Source: an uncultured Winogradskyella sp.
GTDB taxonomy: Bacteria; Bacteroidota; Bacteroidia; Flavobacteriales; Flavobacteriaceae
Direction of reading: 5' to 3'
NCBI RefSeq assembly: GCF_947498345.1
Contig: NZ_CANMJY010000002.1
Span: 310,001-374,000, forward strand
DNA: 64,000 nt
Below, one piece after another: positions 26,905-38,337 of the stretch (positions within the stretch are counted from its first letter, which is position 1; each line of letters starts with the position of its first letter). Below the pieces are notes generated by a model. It did not search any database. It had not been told where the DNA came from and saw only the letters and a program-made list of their open reading frames with translations. A program made the translations under genes and the position numbers.

Positions 26905-29343
26905 TTATTCTGAACGTAATGAGTCAACAGGGTTTTTTAAAGCTGTAGAAATTGTTCTAACGCTCATTGTTGCAACAGCGATAATTGCCATTCCGAAACC
27001 ACTCAAAACAAAAACCCACCAGCTTAAATTGGTTTTAAATGAAAAGTTGTTTAACCAATTTGTTAACCCATAATATGCTATTGGAGCAGCAATGATAAAC
27101 GCTATTCCTACGAGTATTATAAACTCTTTACAGAGCAACCCATTAAGTTGAACTAAAGTTGCTCCCAGAACTTTACGAATGCTTACTTCCTTAGTTCTTC
27201 GCTCGGTTGTATAAATTACCAAACCTAATAGGCCTAAACAGCTAATTAATACAGATAAACCCATAGCCCAATTAAGCAACTTAGATAAGCTCTTTTCTTG
27301 GTCATAGAACCTTTCAACAGTATCATACATAAAAGTTATCTTAAAATCGGCATCAGGATAAATTGATTTAAAAACGGTTTCGATTTTTGAAATTGTCTTT
27401 AGCATACTAATTTGTTCATTATTTGTAAAAGAAAAATGCATTACATCAAACATTGTTTCTCCCCAATTACCAACTAGCGCAAGTGGCTTAATTGGGTATT
27501 TTAAAGAACGTTGGTTAAAATCTTTTACGACACCTACTATAGGATAAGATTTACCCATATTTATTTGCTTCCCAAGAGCTTCATTAGGATGCTTAAGACC
27601 CAATATCTTAAGATAGGTTTCATTAATCACAAATTCAATTATTGTATCATTTAATACATGTCTACCTGCCAAAAGTTCAATATCATAAAGGTTAATATAA
27701 TCCTTAGTTCCCCTAAGTAACTGTATTTTCGTTTGAATTTCTGTACCATCATCGTTAATATAATTTACAGCTCTATCACTCGAACTAGATGAAGCAGGAG
27801 TATCTCCTCCTCTGGCGAGTTTAGATATTTCAGGAAGTTTTCTAAGTTCCTGTTCAAATCTTACCTGTTTATCCTCTGTATTATTAAACCATGGTGTCTG
27901 TACATTAGCAATAGAATCCGTTTTAAAACCTATGTTTTTATTAATCATAAAATTAATTTGCTTAACAACTAAAATGGTAGAAATGACAAAAACTTGTGCA
28001 ATAGAGAACTGAAAAACCGTTAAAAAACGACGTAATGCTGGTTTACCTGTTTTACTAATCACTTGATTTTTAAGAATTGAAATGGGTTTATACCGTGTTA
28101 AAACCAGAGCAGGATATATTCCTGAAAAGAATGTTACTATTAGTATTAAAATAAGTGAAAAACTAATAATTAACGGATCTTTAAATAGCGAAAACTCTAA
28201 CTCCTTTGGTATAAAATCTGAAAATACTTGAAATAACCAATATGCTAACAATACAGAGACAAATGCAGAAATTATAGTTAGTAATAAGGTTTCTCCCATA
28301 AATTGTAATACGAGTTGTTTTTTAGAACTCCCTAGTGTTTTACGAATTCCAATCTCTTTAGCACGTTGATTAGCTTGGGCTGTATTTAAATTTATAAAAT
28401 TAATTACTCCTAATATGAGTAAGAATAATGCTGTAAGACCAAGACCAGTCATAACAGATTTATCTGCTACTCTTTTACTAGAGTTGAAAATCCCTACATC
28501 TGTGTTGAAATGTATATTACTTAGAGGTTCTAGATTAAAATGCTTATACCTATTATACTTTTTGTCAAAATCAGATCTGTGCTCAATTGCCAGTGCATCC
28601 ATTTTTTCTTTAATAGCAGAAACAACAGCAGTACTAGAAACTTTAATAAACAATTGATTTCCTGAACGTGTATTGCCCCATAGAGGATCAAAAACACTAC
28701 TGCGACTTGATGTTTTTTTTGAGGTTTCAAGGGATAAAAACTCTTCAAAAATTAAATCAGATCGTTCCTCAAAATTTGCTACAATACCAGAAACTTTAGT
28801 TTGTATAGAATCGTTATACACTAATATTTTACCAATCACTTCACTTGGTTTTAACCTAGGGAAGTATTTTTGAGCTCTTTTATTAGTTAGTACTACTTGG
28901 TTAGGCTCATTTAATGATATTTCAGGTGCTCCTGCTAGCCAGTCATATTTAAATATTTGAAAGTATTCTGGGTCAATAAAAACAGCATCTTCAGGGTTTT
29001 TAAAAGATTTTGTTGTTATAGGTTCTTCTACTTTTTGAAGGTTGGCAATATGTATCCCGCTTGCAAATTCTATACCGCCAATATTATTTTTTGCTTCGTT
29101 TATATATGGTATTGCAATTCCACGATTAGTTCCTTCAGAATCATTAGAAATAGTAGTCGTAGTCACTCTATAAATAAGCTCACTATCTGTATGAAACTTA
29201 TCAAATGTAAGATCATAATATACCATGAGCCCTATGACAAAGGATGCGCTAAAACCAATTGCCAGGCTAATTATATTGATAAAAGAAAAAAGTTTATGCT
29301 TCCAGAGGTTTCTAAGCGCTACTTTCAAATAATTTTTAAGCAT
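26905..29343 (-). CDS. MacB/FtsX-type ABC transporter permease
   Basis: 812 residues. Starts MLKNYLKVALRNLWKHKLF, the usual opening of flavobacterial MacB_PCD permeases. It has an N-terminal helix, two periplasmic core domains and two FtsX domains (about 290-430 and 685-805, KEIGIRKTLGSSKKQL and KEVSIRKVLGATLVQL). There is no ATPase or MacA-type adaptor gene beside it, so its partners are elsewhere. Probably an antimicrobial peptide or lipoprotein transport component. Confidence 0.9.
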   Translation of the reverse strand: MLKNYLKVALRNLWKHKLFSFINIISLAIGFSASFVIGLMVYYDLTFDKFHTDSELIYRVTTTTISNDSEGTNRGIAIPYINEAKNNIGGIEFASGIHIANLQKVEEPITTKSFKNPEDAVFIDPEYFQIFKYDWLAGAPEISLNEPNQVVLTNKRAQKYFPRLKPSEVIGKILVYNDSIQTKVSGIVANFEERSDLIFEEFLSLETSKKTSSRSSVFDPLWGNTRSGNQLFIKVSSTAVVSAIKEKMDALAIEHRSDFDKKYNRYKHFNLEPLSNIHFNTDVGIFNSSKRVADKSVMTGLGLTALFLLILGVINFINLNTAQANQRAKEIGIRKTLGSSKKQLVLQFMGETLLLTIISAFVSVLLAYWLFQVFSDFIPKELEFSLFKDPLIISFSLILILIVTFFSGIYPALVLTRYKPISILKNQVISKTGKPALRRFLTVFQFSIAQVFVISTILVVKQINFMINKNIGFKTDSIANVQTPWFNNTEDKQVRFEQELRKLPEISKLARGGDTPASSSSSDRAVNYINDDGTEIQTKIQLLRGTKDYINLYDIELLAGRHVLNDTIIEFVINETYLKILGLKHPNEALGKQINMGKSYPIVGVVKDFNQRSLKYPIKPLALVGNWGETMFDVMHFSFTNNEQISMLKTISKIETVFKSIYPDADFKITFMYDTVERFYDQEKSLSKLLNWAMGLSVLISCLGLLGLVIYTTERRTKEVSIRKVLGATLVQLNGLLCKEFIILVGIAFIIAAPIAYYGLTNWLNNFSFKTNLSWWVFVLSGFGMAIIAVATMSVRTISTALKNPVDSLRSE

Positions 29344-29671
29344 AATTTTTATTAATTATTGTTTGTTTTTTGATTGAATACTTTCTCTTTTGAATTGTTA
29401 CGCTCTTTTTTATTTTTTATGACACTTAGTATATAGTTAAGATGATGCCAAAGTTGTAAACATCTAAAAAACAGATATTTGTGTTTTTCGTTTAAATTAA
29501 AAGTGTCCGATTTTGATACACATTATGTTCGAAAATGTACAGTCAAAAACAGAAGGGTTTGTTTTTTCAGGAAAAATTCTAATTCTATAATCACAGTGTT
29601 CTAACCAAGGGTATCAACCCTATATTCTTTAAGATATGCTAATGTCAATAGAGAGAGTTGAAGAAGGAACA
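29344..29671. other. Gene-free stretch before the ABC permease
   Basis: About 330 bp of AT-rich sequence that should hold the permease promoter. No exact TAnnTTTG box or clear operator was found, and no ORF of note. Confidence 0.5.
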
Positions 29672-29711
29672 AAAAAAGAGACAAATCATATTTTTTGATT
29701 TGTCTCTTTTT
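29672..29711 (-). terminator. Intrinsic terminator after tRNA-Leu
   Basis: Arms AAAAAGAGACAAATCA (29673-29688) and TGATTTGTCTCTTTTT (29696-29711) with a 7-nt loop; on the minus strand it ends in a T-run. It begins 4 nt past the tRNA 3' end. Confidence 0.88.
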
Positions 29712-29714
29712 GAG

Positions 29715-29796
29715 TACTCAAGGTGGGAATCGAACCCACACTTCCGAAGAAACTGGATTTTGAATCCAGCGCGTCTACCAATTCCGCCACTTGAGC
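29715..29796 (-). tRNA. tRNA-Leu (CAA anticodon)
   Basis: Reads GCTCAAG at the 5' end and CTTGAGT plus discriminator A at the 3' end, so the 7-bp acceptor stem closes (G-U at the first pair). D-arm GCGGAATTGGTAGACGC, anticodon stem CTGGA/TCCAG with loop TTCAAAA (anticodon CAA at 29760-29762), a long variable arm typical of class II tRNA, and T-arm with GGTTCGATTCC. CCA is not encoded. Confidence 0.96.
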
Positions 29797-29835
29797 TCTG
29801 ATAGTTAAATTAGTTTTATTACTATTATTTTCTAA

Positions 29836-29868
29836 GAAGTCGTCTAAAAACTACTTTCAGACGACTTC
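29836..29868 (-). terminator. Hairpin after atpC
   Basis: Perfect 10-bp arms GAAGTCGTCT / AGACGACTTC with a 13-nt loop, 30 bp past the atpC stop. The following T-tract is weak, so it may be a partial terminator or processing site between atpC and the tRNA. Confidence 0.6.
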
Positions 29869-29898
29869 CTTTGTCTTTAATCTTCCTTAAAATAAATG

Positions 29899-30192
29899 CT
29901 AATCAGCTAAAATAATTAGCTTATTATCTTTCATTTCAATGGTGCCAGAATTAATCTTTACAGTTAGTACTTTTTTGTCATCATTATGAGGAATTACAGC
30001 TGCATGTAACTCGTCAAAAACTAGATGGCTTTGCGTATGTGTATTAACCCTAATTGTACCTTCTTTTAAAATTGAAACAATAGGAGCGTGATCTTTTAGC
30101 ATCTCAAACTCACCATTTACTCCAGGTACAACCACAGAGTCAACTTCTGAACTAAATAAAGTAGCTTCTGGTGATACAATTTCTAAATACAT
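29899..30192 (-). CDS. atpC: ATP synthase F1 epsilon subunit (short form)
   Basis: 97 residues, only the N-terminal beta-sandwich of epsilon (YLEIVSPEATLFSSEVDSV, then GEFEMLKDHAPIVSILKEG). The C-terminal helical hairpin found in enterobacterial and Bacillus epsilon (about 133-138 residues) is absent. That hairpin is the element that inhibits ATP hydrolysis. It lies 17 bp after atpD. Confidence 0.94.
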   Translation of the reverse strand: MYLEIVSPEATLFSSEVDSVVVPGVNGEFEMLKDHAPIVSILKEGTIRVNTHTQSHLVFDELHAAVIPHNDDKKVLTVKINSGTIEMKDNKLIILAD

Positions 30193-30209
30193 AATCCTGA
30201 ATTTTTAAA

Positions 30210-31721
<1,512 letters not shown>

Positions 31722-31779
31722 TTATATGTTTTTGTTTTGCAATAATTTAAATATGAAAAACAGCTCGTTTTTCGCGCTG

Positions 31780-31787
31780 CAAAGATA
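31780..31787 (-). promoter_or_regulatory. -7 promoter element of atpD
   Basis: TATCTTTG on the minus strand. It predicts a leader of roughly 55 nt. No clear -33 TTTG. Confidence 0.55.
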
Positions 31788-31826
31788 GAGTTTTATTTAA
31801 AAAAAGTAATGCTTTTTTAAATAAAA

Positions 31827-31853
31827 AAAACACGCTTTTTAAAAGCGTGTTTT
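31827..31853 (-). terminator. Terminator after the SGNH lipoprotein gene
   Basis: Near-perfect palindrome with arms AAAACACGCTTTT and AAAAGCGTGTTTT, A/T tracts on both sides. It ends the TonB-receptor/SGNH operon on the minus strand. Confidence 0.8.
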
Positions 31854-31876
31854 GTTATTATAAAATGTTATATAAG

Positions 31877-33469
31877 CTATTGAAGTGTTGGCGAAAAAAC
31901 AAATGGATAGTCATTAGCCTTAGCAACATTTCCTGAAGCAACAAAATTAGAACCAAAATTTGTATCAATGGCTTCTAAAAATTTATTGGCCATTAAGGCA
32001 TAACCTCTAGATGTCAAATGAATACCATCTAAGCTAATTAAACCACCAGTTACTAAATCAGTATTTAACACATAGTTATCAAACTCAACTCCAGTTGTTG
32101 AGGCTTGAGTTAGTACTGCATTTAAATCTACAAGAGCGACATCAGGATTATTGTCAGCTATATTAGCTATAGCTATGTTGTATGCGTCTGTTGCATTTCT
32201 TATAGCCATTTGTTCTGAAGGAATAAGTACCCATTGATCTTGCAAAGGGAAACTTATGCCGTTTACATTAACAGGCGCAGGTGCACCCGCTACAGGTTGA
32301 GCTATAGCTGCTGACGCAGCTAAAACAATTAAATCACCACTTGTAGCTTGTCGAGCCTTTCCGAAGATAGCACCAAAAGCAGTTGCTGTTGGTGCACCTA
32401 AGACAGGAGTCAGTGCAGTTGTAATCTCAGCAGACCTGTCTGTTGCATCCTCATCAAGAATTAATAATGGATTTGCTTCAGTATCAGATAATAGGTTTAC
32501 TCTGTCAGGTTCACCTAATGCTGTAAATATATTATCTAAAGGTCCGTATAATTGTGCATTTAGAGCAGGTATTTGAGGTATAAGTAGCGGACCTACATCT
32601 TCATCTTCTGGATCTAAAAAGTCAAAACCAATGGTAGTAAAATGTGCTAAATCAGTAATGTATGGTACATTAGTAATGGCTCCTTTAGCACCAGATAACG
32701 TTAAAGCGTCTACCATTTGCGAAACAACACCAGCAAGAAGTGCTGGATCTGTAATGTCATTACTACCATAACTAGATGCGTCTGGATTTCCAGTCTGATC
32801 TACTCCTATTCCTCCAGAAGTTGCATAACTCAATACATCATTTCCTCCCATTTCTGAAAGTGTAAAGAACGTTGGTATTTGATTTACAGCATCCTGTAAC
32901 ATTGAAGAACCAACACCTGTTGCCATTCTGCCATAATATGGGTTGAATGCTCCGTAGCCAGGAGTAACTACATGGAAGCTTTTTGCTCCAGGAACACCAA
33001 CATTATTAAATGACATTCCTAAGTTTACTGTCCCGTCAGTAGTTATTGGAGGAACAGGTGCACCTAAGTCCATGAGAAATGCATCTAAACGTTGAGGTCC
33101 ATCTCCATTAAAAATAAAACGATAAGGCAAATTGCTTAACGGACTAGGCAAAAGAAGTCCGCCAGTATTATCACTCATTAATGGTTGCGTAAAAGTACCA
33201 CCATTACCATTAGCAAATTGTTGAGATAATATATTTGGGAATGAGTTTTCTTGACCAGCTATAAATAAAGCACCATCTGTAAAACCAGCAGTAAATGAAG
33301 CTCCCACTGCTACATAATTTGAGAAATCTGCCGTACCAGCTGTGAATTCTTCTAAAGGAGAAATTTCCTCCTCATTGTCTTTATTTCTTAGTTCATCTAA
33401 TTCTTCGTTCTCACATGCTAAAAAATTTAATGCGAGCATTGATAAAATTATATACTTTATATTTTTCAT
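31877..33469 (-). CDS. SGNH/GDSL-hydrolase-like outer-membrane lipoprotein
   Basis: 530 residues with a lipoprotein signal (lipobox LAC, Cys19). The SGNH blocks are recognisable: Ser58 in VGASFTAG, Asn210 in MGGNDVL, and Asp481/His484 in DGIHLTSRGY. It therefore probably is an esterase or lipase-like enzyme at the outer membrane. It lies 11 bp after the TonB-dependent receptor gene, a pairing often seen in Flavobacteriaceae. It may process a ligand for that receptor. Substrate unknown. Confidence 0.88.
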   Translation of the reverse strand: MKNIKYIILSMLALNFLACENEELDELRNKDNEEEISPLEEFTAGTADFSNYVAVGASFTAGFTDGALFIAGQENSFPNILSQQFANGNGGTFTQPLMSDNTGGLLLPSPLSNLPYRFIFNGDGPQRLDAFLMDLGAPVPPITTDGTVNLGMSFNNVGVPGAKSFHVVTPGYGAFNPYYGRMATGVGSSMLQDAVNQIPTFFTLSEMGGNDVLSYATSGGIGVDQTGNPDASSYGSNDITDPALLAGVVSQMVDALTLSGAKGAITNVPYITDLAHFTTIGFDFLDPEDEDVGPLLIPQIPALNAQLYGPLDNIFTALGEPDRVNLLSDTEANPLLILDEDATDRSAEITTALTPVLGAPTATAFGAIFGKARQATSGDLIVLAASAAIAQPVAGAPAPVNVNGISFPLQDQWVLIPSEQMAIRNATDAYNIAIANIADNNPDVALVDLNAVLTQASTTGVEFDNYVLNTDLVTGGLISLDGIHLTSRGYALMANKFLEAIDTNFGSNFVASGNVAKANDYPFVFSPTLQ

Positions 33470-33480
33470 TGCTTAATTTT

Positions 33481-36306
33481 TTAAAGGTTGTTAATAGTTA
33501 ACGACACATAATATTGAGAGCCTATAAATCCAGTTCCGAAAGCTGTAAAATATTCATCTGCTAACAAGTTTGTAGCTCCGGCTTTAATAGTCGATTTTAA
33601 ACTTGGTATTCTAAAGTTAACCTGAGCATCTAGTACGTTAAATGCTGGTATTTCTCCATCACCAAATGAAGCCTCCCAGAAGTAATTGTCACTCCAACGC
33701 CATGCTACATTAAAACCTAAGTTTTTCAACAATTCTGTTTTACCAAATCCTAACTTGACTTTATGTTCAGGTGTATTAAAGTTTGTTCTAAAATCTGGGT
33801 TTCCAGCAACATCAAAATCTAACCTAGACCAGGTGTAATTAGCACTTAAATCAAAACCATCAAACACTTTTGTTGATACTCCTATAGCTGCTCCGTATGA
33901 GTTAACAGTTTCTTCGGTATTTGTATAGGTTTGGTAGCCAACAAAATCACCATTGCTTAAAGCTGCTAAGATTTGTTGTGTGTCTCCGTTCAGACCAGCA
34001 ATTGTTGCTGGATTATTTGGGTCATAGCCTGTTAAATCAAAATTAGCGACATCTCCATAAAGTGGTGCAACTACAGTTTCATTAGCTAGGAAATCACTAT
34101 ATGAACTATAATATGCAGAAGCATCAATTATAAAATCTGCGACTTTTCCACGATACCCAACCTCAAAAGAACTCACTTGTTCTGGGTCTGCAAAACTTGA
34201 ATTGCCAATAAAATTACGACCATTAGATGCAGGATCGTGTGACCCTAAGTCATCAGAAATAGAAGCAAATAAAGAATTTGTATATGCAGCAGCTCCTGTT
34301 TGAGAAATACTAGCAGGTTGACCAAGGTTATCCTGCGCAAATTGGCTTACACCGTAGTTTCTTGAGTATCGGTCTCCAATATCGGTTGCACCACCAATTA
34401 GAGTACCTAAGGCAGTTTCTAAACCAATGTATAATGATTGCGTGTCAGGGTTTCTAAAACCAGTCTGAAAAGAAGCTCTAAAATTATGATTTTCGTTAAC
34501 TGTTAAACCAGCTGAAATTCTTGGTGAAAAGAATCCATCAAACAATTCAGATTTATCATATCTAATAGATCCTGTTAATTTTAGCTCTAAATTTTCATTT
34601 AAGTCAATTGATCGTTGTAGTTGCGTATATATACCTAATTCAGAATAGGTAATAGCACCATCTGCATCAGCGTAAATAGTTCCGAAAGAGTTTAACCTAT
34701 ATGTTCTGTATGAGCCACCTACTTGTATTTCTGCAAAATCAACTTTGTCTTTAAAATTATAGTTAGCATCTCCATGATATATTTTAGAGTTATCTCTAAA
34801 AGCAGAGCCTGTTAAGAAATTAGTATCTGATGTAACTTGATCAAAAAGACGATTGAATTCATCTGAGCCTAACTCTGGTCTTCCGTCCTCTGCAACTATT
34901 CTTGCTTGTGCATGTTTTTGTTCATCAGATAATGTTGGTTGTGACAAAGTTAAGGCCGCAAAAGTTTGTATATAATCACCAAACCAATCTTGGTGTGATT
35001 TCCAAGCCTGTAATAAGTTTGGACCAGCAACATCCATTACATAAGTATCTCCGGCTTTATCTGAAGTGACATAACCTCTAACGAAAAAATCGTCATTTCT
35101 AACCTCAATTTTATGTTGCTGTAATGAGAATCCATCAATTCTATAACGTTGGGCGCCTTGGTATATAGTAGATCCAGTGCCTACTTTACCAACATATTGA
35201 ATTTCAAAATCATCTCCCCAAGGGCGGTAATATAAGCCCCAATCTGCTTTAATACTTTCTGCATCATAATCTGTTAAATCTACCTCTCTGTAGCCAGTTC
35301 TACTAACATTAACATCAGGAATAATACCCAATCCGCCTGATGCATCTCTAATATTTGTGGTTACATTATCTCCATATACATTAACACCATCATAATTTAT
35401 GTTAGACTCACGAGTGCCGCCTGGGGTGTCTTTATCGTCATAGTTTGTCGCAAACCAATCTGTTCCTTTTAAATATCCAAAGTTAACTTTGGCAGCAAAT
35501 TTATCGTTGAATTTATGAGCCATACTTATACCTATATCAGTATAATCATTATTTCCTGCTGCTTCTTGAGATGTTATACCTTGCTTTATATACCCTCTAA
35601 TACCTTGGTGATCAAAAGGATTTTTACTTGTCATAAATAATATACCATTAAATGCATTAGCACCATAGAGTGCAGAAGACGCGCCAGGTAGAAGTTCAAC
35701 GCTTTGTACATCAGTTTCAACCATACCTAATAAATTTCCTAGAGGAAAGTTTAAGGCAGGTGCAGAATTATCCATACCATCTACTAATTGCATAAAACGT
35801 GTATTAGCAAATGTGGCAAAACCTCTGGTGTTTATAGATTTAAAAGTTAAACTATTGGTATTGATATCTACGCCTTTTAAATTTTCCAGACCACCATAAA
35901 AATCAGCTGATGCCGTATTTTTAATTGACTTGAGACCAAATCGCTCTACCGTAACCGGAGATTCAAAAATACGTTCTGGTGTACGCGATGCTGAGATAAC
36001 GACTTCATCAAGTTCGTTACCTTCTATCATAGTAACATCAACAGTTTGATTATTTGTTGTAATCTCAATGACCTGCTCTTGAAACCCTGTGTAGGTTACA
36101 CGAATAGATAAAGGGGGTTCTTGATCTATCGTTATGGTATAGTTGCCATCAAAATCTGATACTGTACCAGAACTAGTGCCTACCACTACAATGTTTGCAC
36201 CAGGTAAGGGTAACCCAGTATTGTCTGTAATTTTACCTTTTATTGTGGTTTGAGCAAACGACACCACGCAAAAAAGCAATGTAAAAAGCTTTAAGATTGT
36301 CTTCAT
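33481..36306 (-). CDS. TonB-dependent outer-membrane receptor
   Basis: 941 residues. Signal peptide (1-18), CarboxypepD_reg-like beta-sandwich (about 20-105, ITDNTGLPLPGANIVVVGTS), plug domain (about 110-235, with PERIFESPVTVERF and MVETDVQSVELLPGASSALYG) and a large 22-strand barrel ending in VSLTINNL. Imports an unknown ligand. Operonic with the SGNH lipoprotein downstream. The ligand cannot be told from sequence alone. Confidence 0.94.
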   Translation of the reverse strand: MKTILKLFTLLFCVVSFAQTTIKGKITDNTGLPLPGANIVVVGTSSGTVSDFDGNYTITIDQEPPLSIRVTYTGFQEQVIEITTNNQTVDVTMIEGNELDEVVISASRTPERIFESPVTVERFGLKSIKNTASADFYGGLENLKGVDINTNSLTFKSINTRGFATFANTRFMQLVDGMDNSAPALNFPLGNLLGMVETDVQSVELLPGASSALYGANAFNGILFMTSKNPFDHQGIRGYIKQGITSQEAAGNNDYTDIGISMAHKFNDKFAAKVNFGYLKGTDWFATNYDDKDTPGGTRESNINYDGVNVYGDNVTTNIRDASGGLGIIPDVNVSRTGYREVDLTDYDAESIKADWGLYYRPWGDDFEIQYVGKVGTGSTIYQGAQRYRIDGFSLQQHKIEVRNDDFFVRGYVTSDKAGDTYVMDVAGPNLLQAWKSHQDWFGDYIQTFAALTLSQPTLSDEQKHAQARIVAEDGRPELGSDEFNRLFDQVTSDTNFLTGSAFRDNSKIYHGDANYNFKDKVDFAEIQVGGSYRTYRLNSFGTIYADADGAITYSELGIYTQLQRSIDLNENLELKLTGSIRYDKSELFDGFFSPRISAGLTVNENHNFRASFQTGFRNPDTQSLYIGLETALGTLIGGATDIGDRYSRNYGVSQFAQDNLGQPASISQTGAAAYTNSLFASISDDLGSHDPASNGRNFIGNSSFADPEQVSSFEVGYRGKVADFIIDASAYYSSYSDFLANETVVAPLYGDVANFDLTGYDPNNPATIAGLNGDTQQILAALSNGDFVGYQTYTNTEETVNSYGAAIGVSTKVFDGFDLSANYTWSRLDFDVAGNPDFRTNFNTPEHKVKLGFGKTELLKNLGFNVAWRWSDNYFWEASFGDGEIPAFNVLDAQVNFRIPSLKSTIKAGATNLLADEYFTAFGTGFIGSQYYVSLTINNL

Positions 36307-36412
36307 TTTAGAGAATTAGTTAATTTATTAGATGAGCAATTTAAATAAATATATGAAAAGTTGATAACAAATTCGCATAAAATTATGCATGCATAGGAAT
36401 TTTTAAGATAAG

Positions 36413-36453
36413 AAAAGCCCCTATATTGAGAATTTATCAATATAGGGGCTTTT
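36413..36453 (-). terminator. Terminator after glmS
   Basis: Perfect 17-bp stem (arm AAAAGCCCCTATATTGA, 36413-36429, and its complement 36437-36453) with a 7-nt loop, followed on the minus strand by TTTTC. Confidence 0.88.
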
Positions 36454-36478
36454 GTGTATATGATATTTTGCTGTTAAA

Positions 36479-38326
36479 TTACTCTACGGTAACGGATTTA
36501 GCTAAATTTCTAGGTTGATCTACATTTTTATCTAACATTACTGCAATGTGATAAGATAATAATTGTAGAGGAATTGTAGTTAACAAAGGAGTAAGACATT
36601 CTAAAGTCTCAGGTACTTCTATAACATGATCTGCTAATTCTTTTACGCTTATATCTCCTTTAGTAACAATGCCAATGATTTTACCTTTTCTGGATTTTAT
36701 TTCTTGAATATTACTTACTACCTTTTCGTAATGTCCTTTTTTAGTAGCGATAACAACTACTGGCATTTGTTCATCAATCAAAGCAATAGGGCCATGCTTC
36801 ATTTCAGCAGCAGGGTAACCTTCAGCATGTATATATGAAATTTCTTTTAGTTTCAATGCGCCTTCAAGAGCAACTGGGAAATTAAACCCTCTACCTAAGT
36901 ATAAAAAGTTTGTGGCATCTTTGTATATGTCTGCTACAGTCTGAACGTAAGCATCAGATTTTAATGCTTCTTCAACTTTACTAGGGATAGTTTCTAACTC
37001 AATTAAATGATGTCTAAACTCAGAACTTGATATGGTTCCTTTAGCTCTTGCTAAACGTAAAGCGATTAAAGTTAAAACTGTAATTTGAGTTGTAAATGCT
37101 TTTGTGGATGCAACACCAATTTCTGGTCCAGCATGTGTGTAAGCTCCAGCATCTGTTTCTCTAGCGATAGAAGATCCTACGACGTTACATACACCAAAAA
37201 CAAATGCACCTTTTGATTTTGCTAGTTTAATAGCTGCTAGTGTGTCTGCTGTTTCACCAGATTGGGAGATAGCGATTATAATATCTTTTTCGGTAATAAC
37301 TGGGTTTCTATACCTAAACTCTGAAGCATATTCTACTTCAACAGGTATACGTGCTAAATCTTCGAAAATGTATTCTGAAACTAAACCTGCATGCCATGAT
37401 GTACCGCAAGCAACTACTATAATACGATCTGCTGCGAGAAATTTCTTCATATTGTCCTCGACACCTGCAAGTTTTATCATAGCTTCATTACTTAATAAGC
37501 GCCCTCTAAAGGTGTCAAATATAGCTTCTGGTTGCTCATGGATTTCTTTAAGCATAAAGTGGTCGTAACCACCTTTTTCAATTTGTTCTAGATTAAGCTG
37601 AAGTTCTTGAACATATGGGTCTACTAAAGCATCATTCTTAATCTTTCTTACCTTAACCCCTTTATTACGTCTAATAATTGCCATTTCCTCATCTTCGAGA
37701 TAAATAGCATTTTTGGTAAACTCTATAAAAGGGGAAGCATCACTAGCAATAAAGAATTCATCCTCACCAATACCTATAGCCAATGGACTGCCGAGTTTTG
37801 CAACGACAATTTCATTAGGTTTGTTTTTATCAAAAACCGCAATGGCATAAGCTCCAACAACTTGATTTAAAGCGATTTGTACTGCTTTGCCCAGTTTAGT
37901 GTTTTCGTTTTTCTTTACGTCTTCAATTAGGTTAACTAATACCTCTGTGTCTGTATCTGATTTAAAAGTATAACCACGTTTAATGAGCTCCTTTTTTAAG
38001 GCGTCGTAGTTTTCAATGATTCCGTTGTGAATAATAACTAAATCTCCAGAATTAGAATAGTGAGGGTGAGAGTTTACATCATTTGGAACACCGTGAGTTG
38101 CCCATCTTGTATGACCAATACCTAGAGTTCCGTCGATTGAAATTTCATTTTCTAAACGCTCTTTTAAGTCTGAGACTTTCCCTTTGGTCTTAGAAAGTTT
38201 GATATCGTTACCATCATACAACGCAATACCTGCACTGTCATAACCACGATATTCTAATCTTTGAAGGCCTTTAATTACAATAGGATAAGCCTCGCGATGG
38301 CCTATATATCCAACAATTCCGCACAT
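36479..38326 (-). CDS. glmS: Glutamine-fructose-6-phosphate aminotransferase (isomerizing)
   Basis: Makes glucosamine-6-phosphate for cell-wall synthesis. 615 residues: N-terminal class II glutamine amidotransferase with nucleophile Cys2 (MCGIVGYIGH), and two C-terminal SIS domains (about 290-610; CGTSWHAG, SQSGETADT, and the end LAKSVTVE). Lies 11 bp after the DUF4270 gene in the glgA-like/DUF4270/glmS order common in Flavobacteriaceae. Confidence 0.97.
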   Translation of the reverse strand: MCGIVGYIGHREAYPIVIKGLQRLEYRGYDSAGIALYDGNDIKLSKTKGKVSDLKERLENEISIDGTLGIGHTRWATHGVPNDVNSHPHYSNSGDLVIIHNGIIENYDALKKELIKRGYTFKSDTDTEVLVNLIEDVKKNENTKLGKAVQIALNQVVGAYAIAVFDKNKPNEIVVAKLGSPLAIGIGEDEFFIASDASPFIEFTKNAIYLEDEEMAIIRRNKGVKVRKIKNDALVDPYVQELQLNLEQIEKGGYDHFMLKEIHEQPEAIFDTFRGRLLSNEAMIKLAGVEDNMKKFLAADRIIVVACGTSWHAGLVSEYIFEDLARIPVEVEYASEFRYRNPVITEKDIIIAISQSGETADTLAAIKLAKSKGAFVFGVCNVVGSSIARETDAGAYTHAGPEIGVASTKAFTTQITVLTLIALRLARAKGTISSSEFRHHLIELETIPSKVEEALKSDAYVQTVADIYKDATNFLYLGRGFNFPVALEGALKLKEISYIHAEGYPAAEMKHGPIALIDEQMPVVVIATKKGHYEKVVSNIQEIKSRKGKIIGIVTKGDISVKELADHVIEVPETLECLTPLLTTIPLQLLSYHIAVMLDKNVDQPRNLAKSVTVE

Positions 38327-38337
38327 AGGTTAATTTT

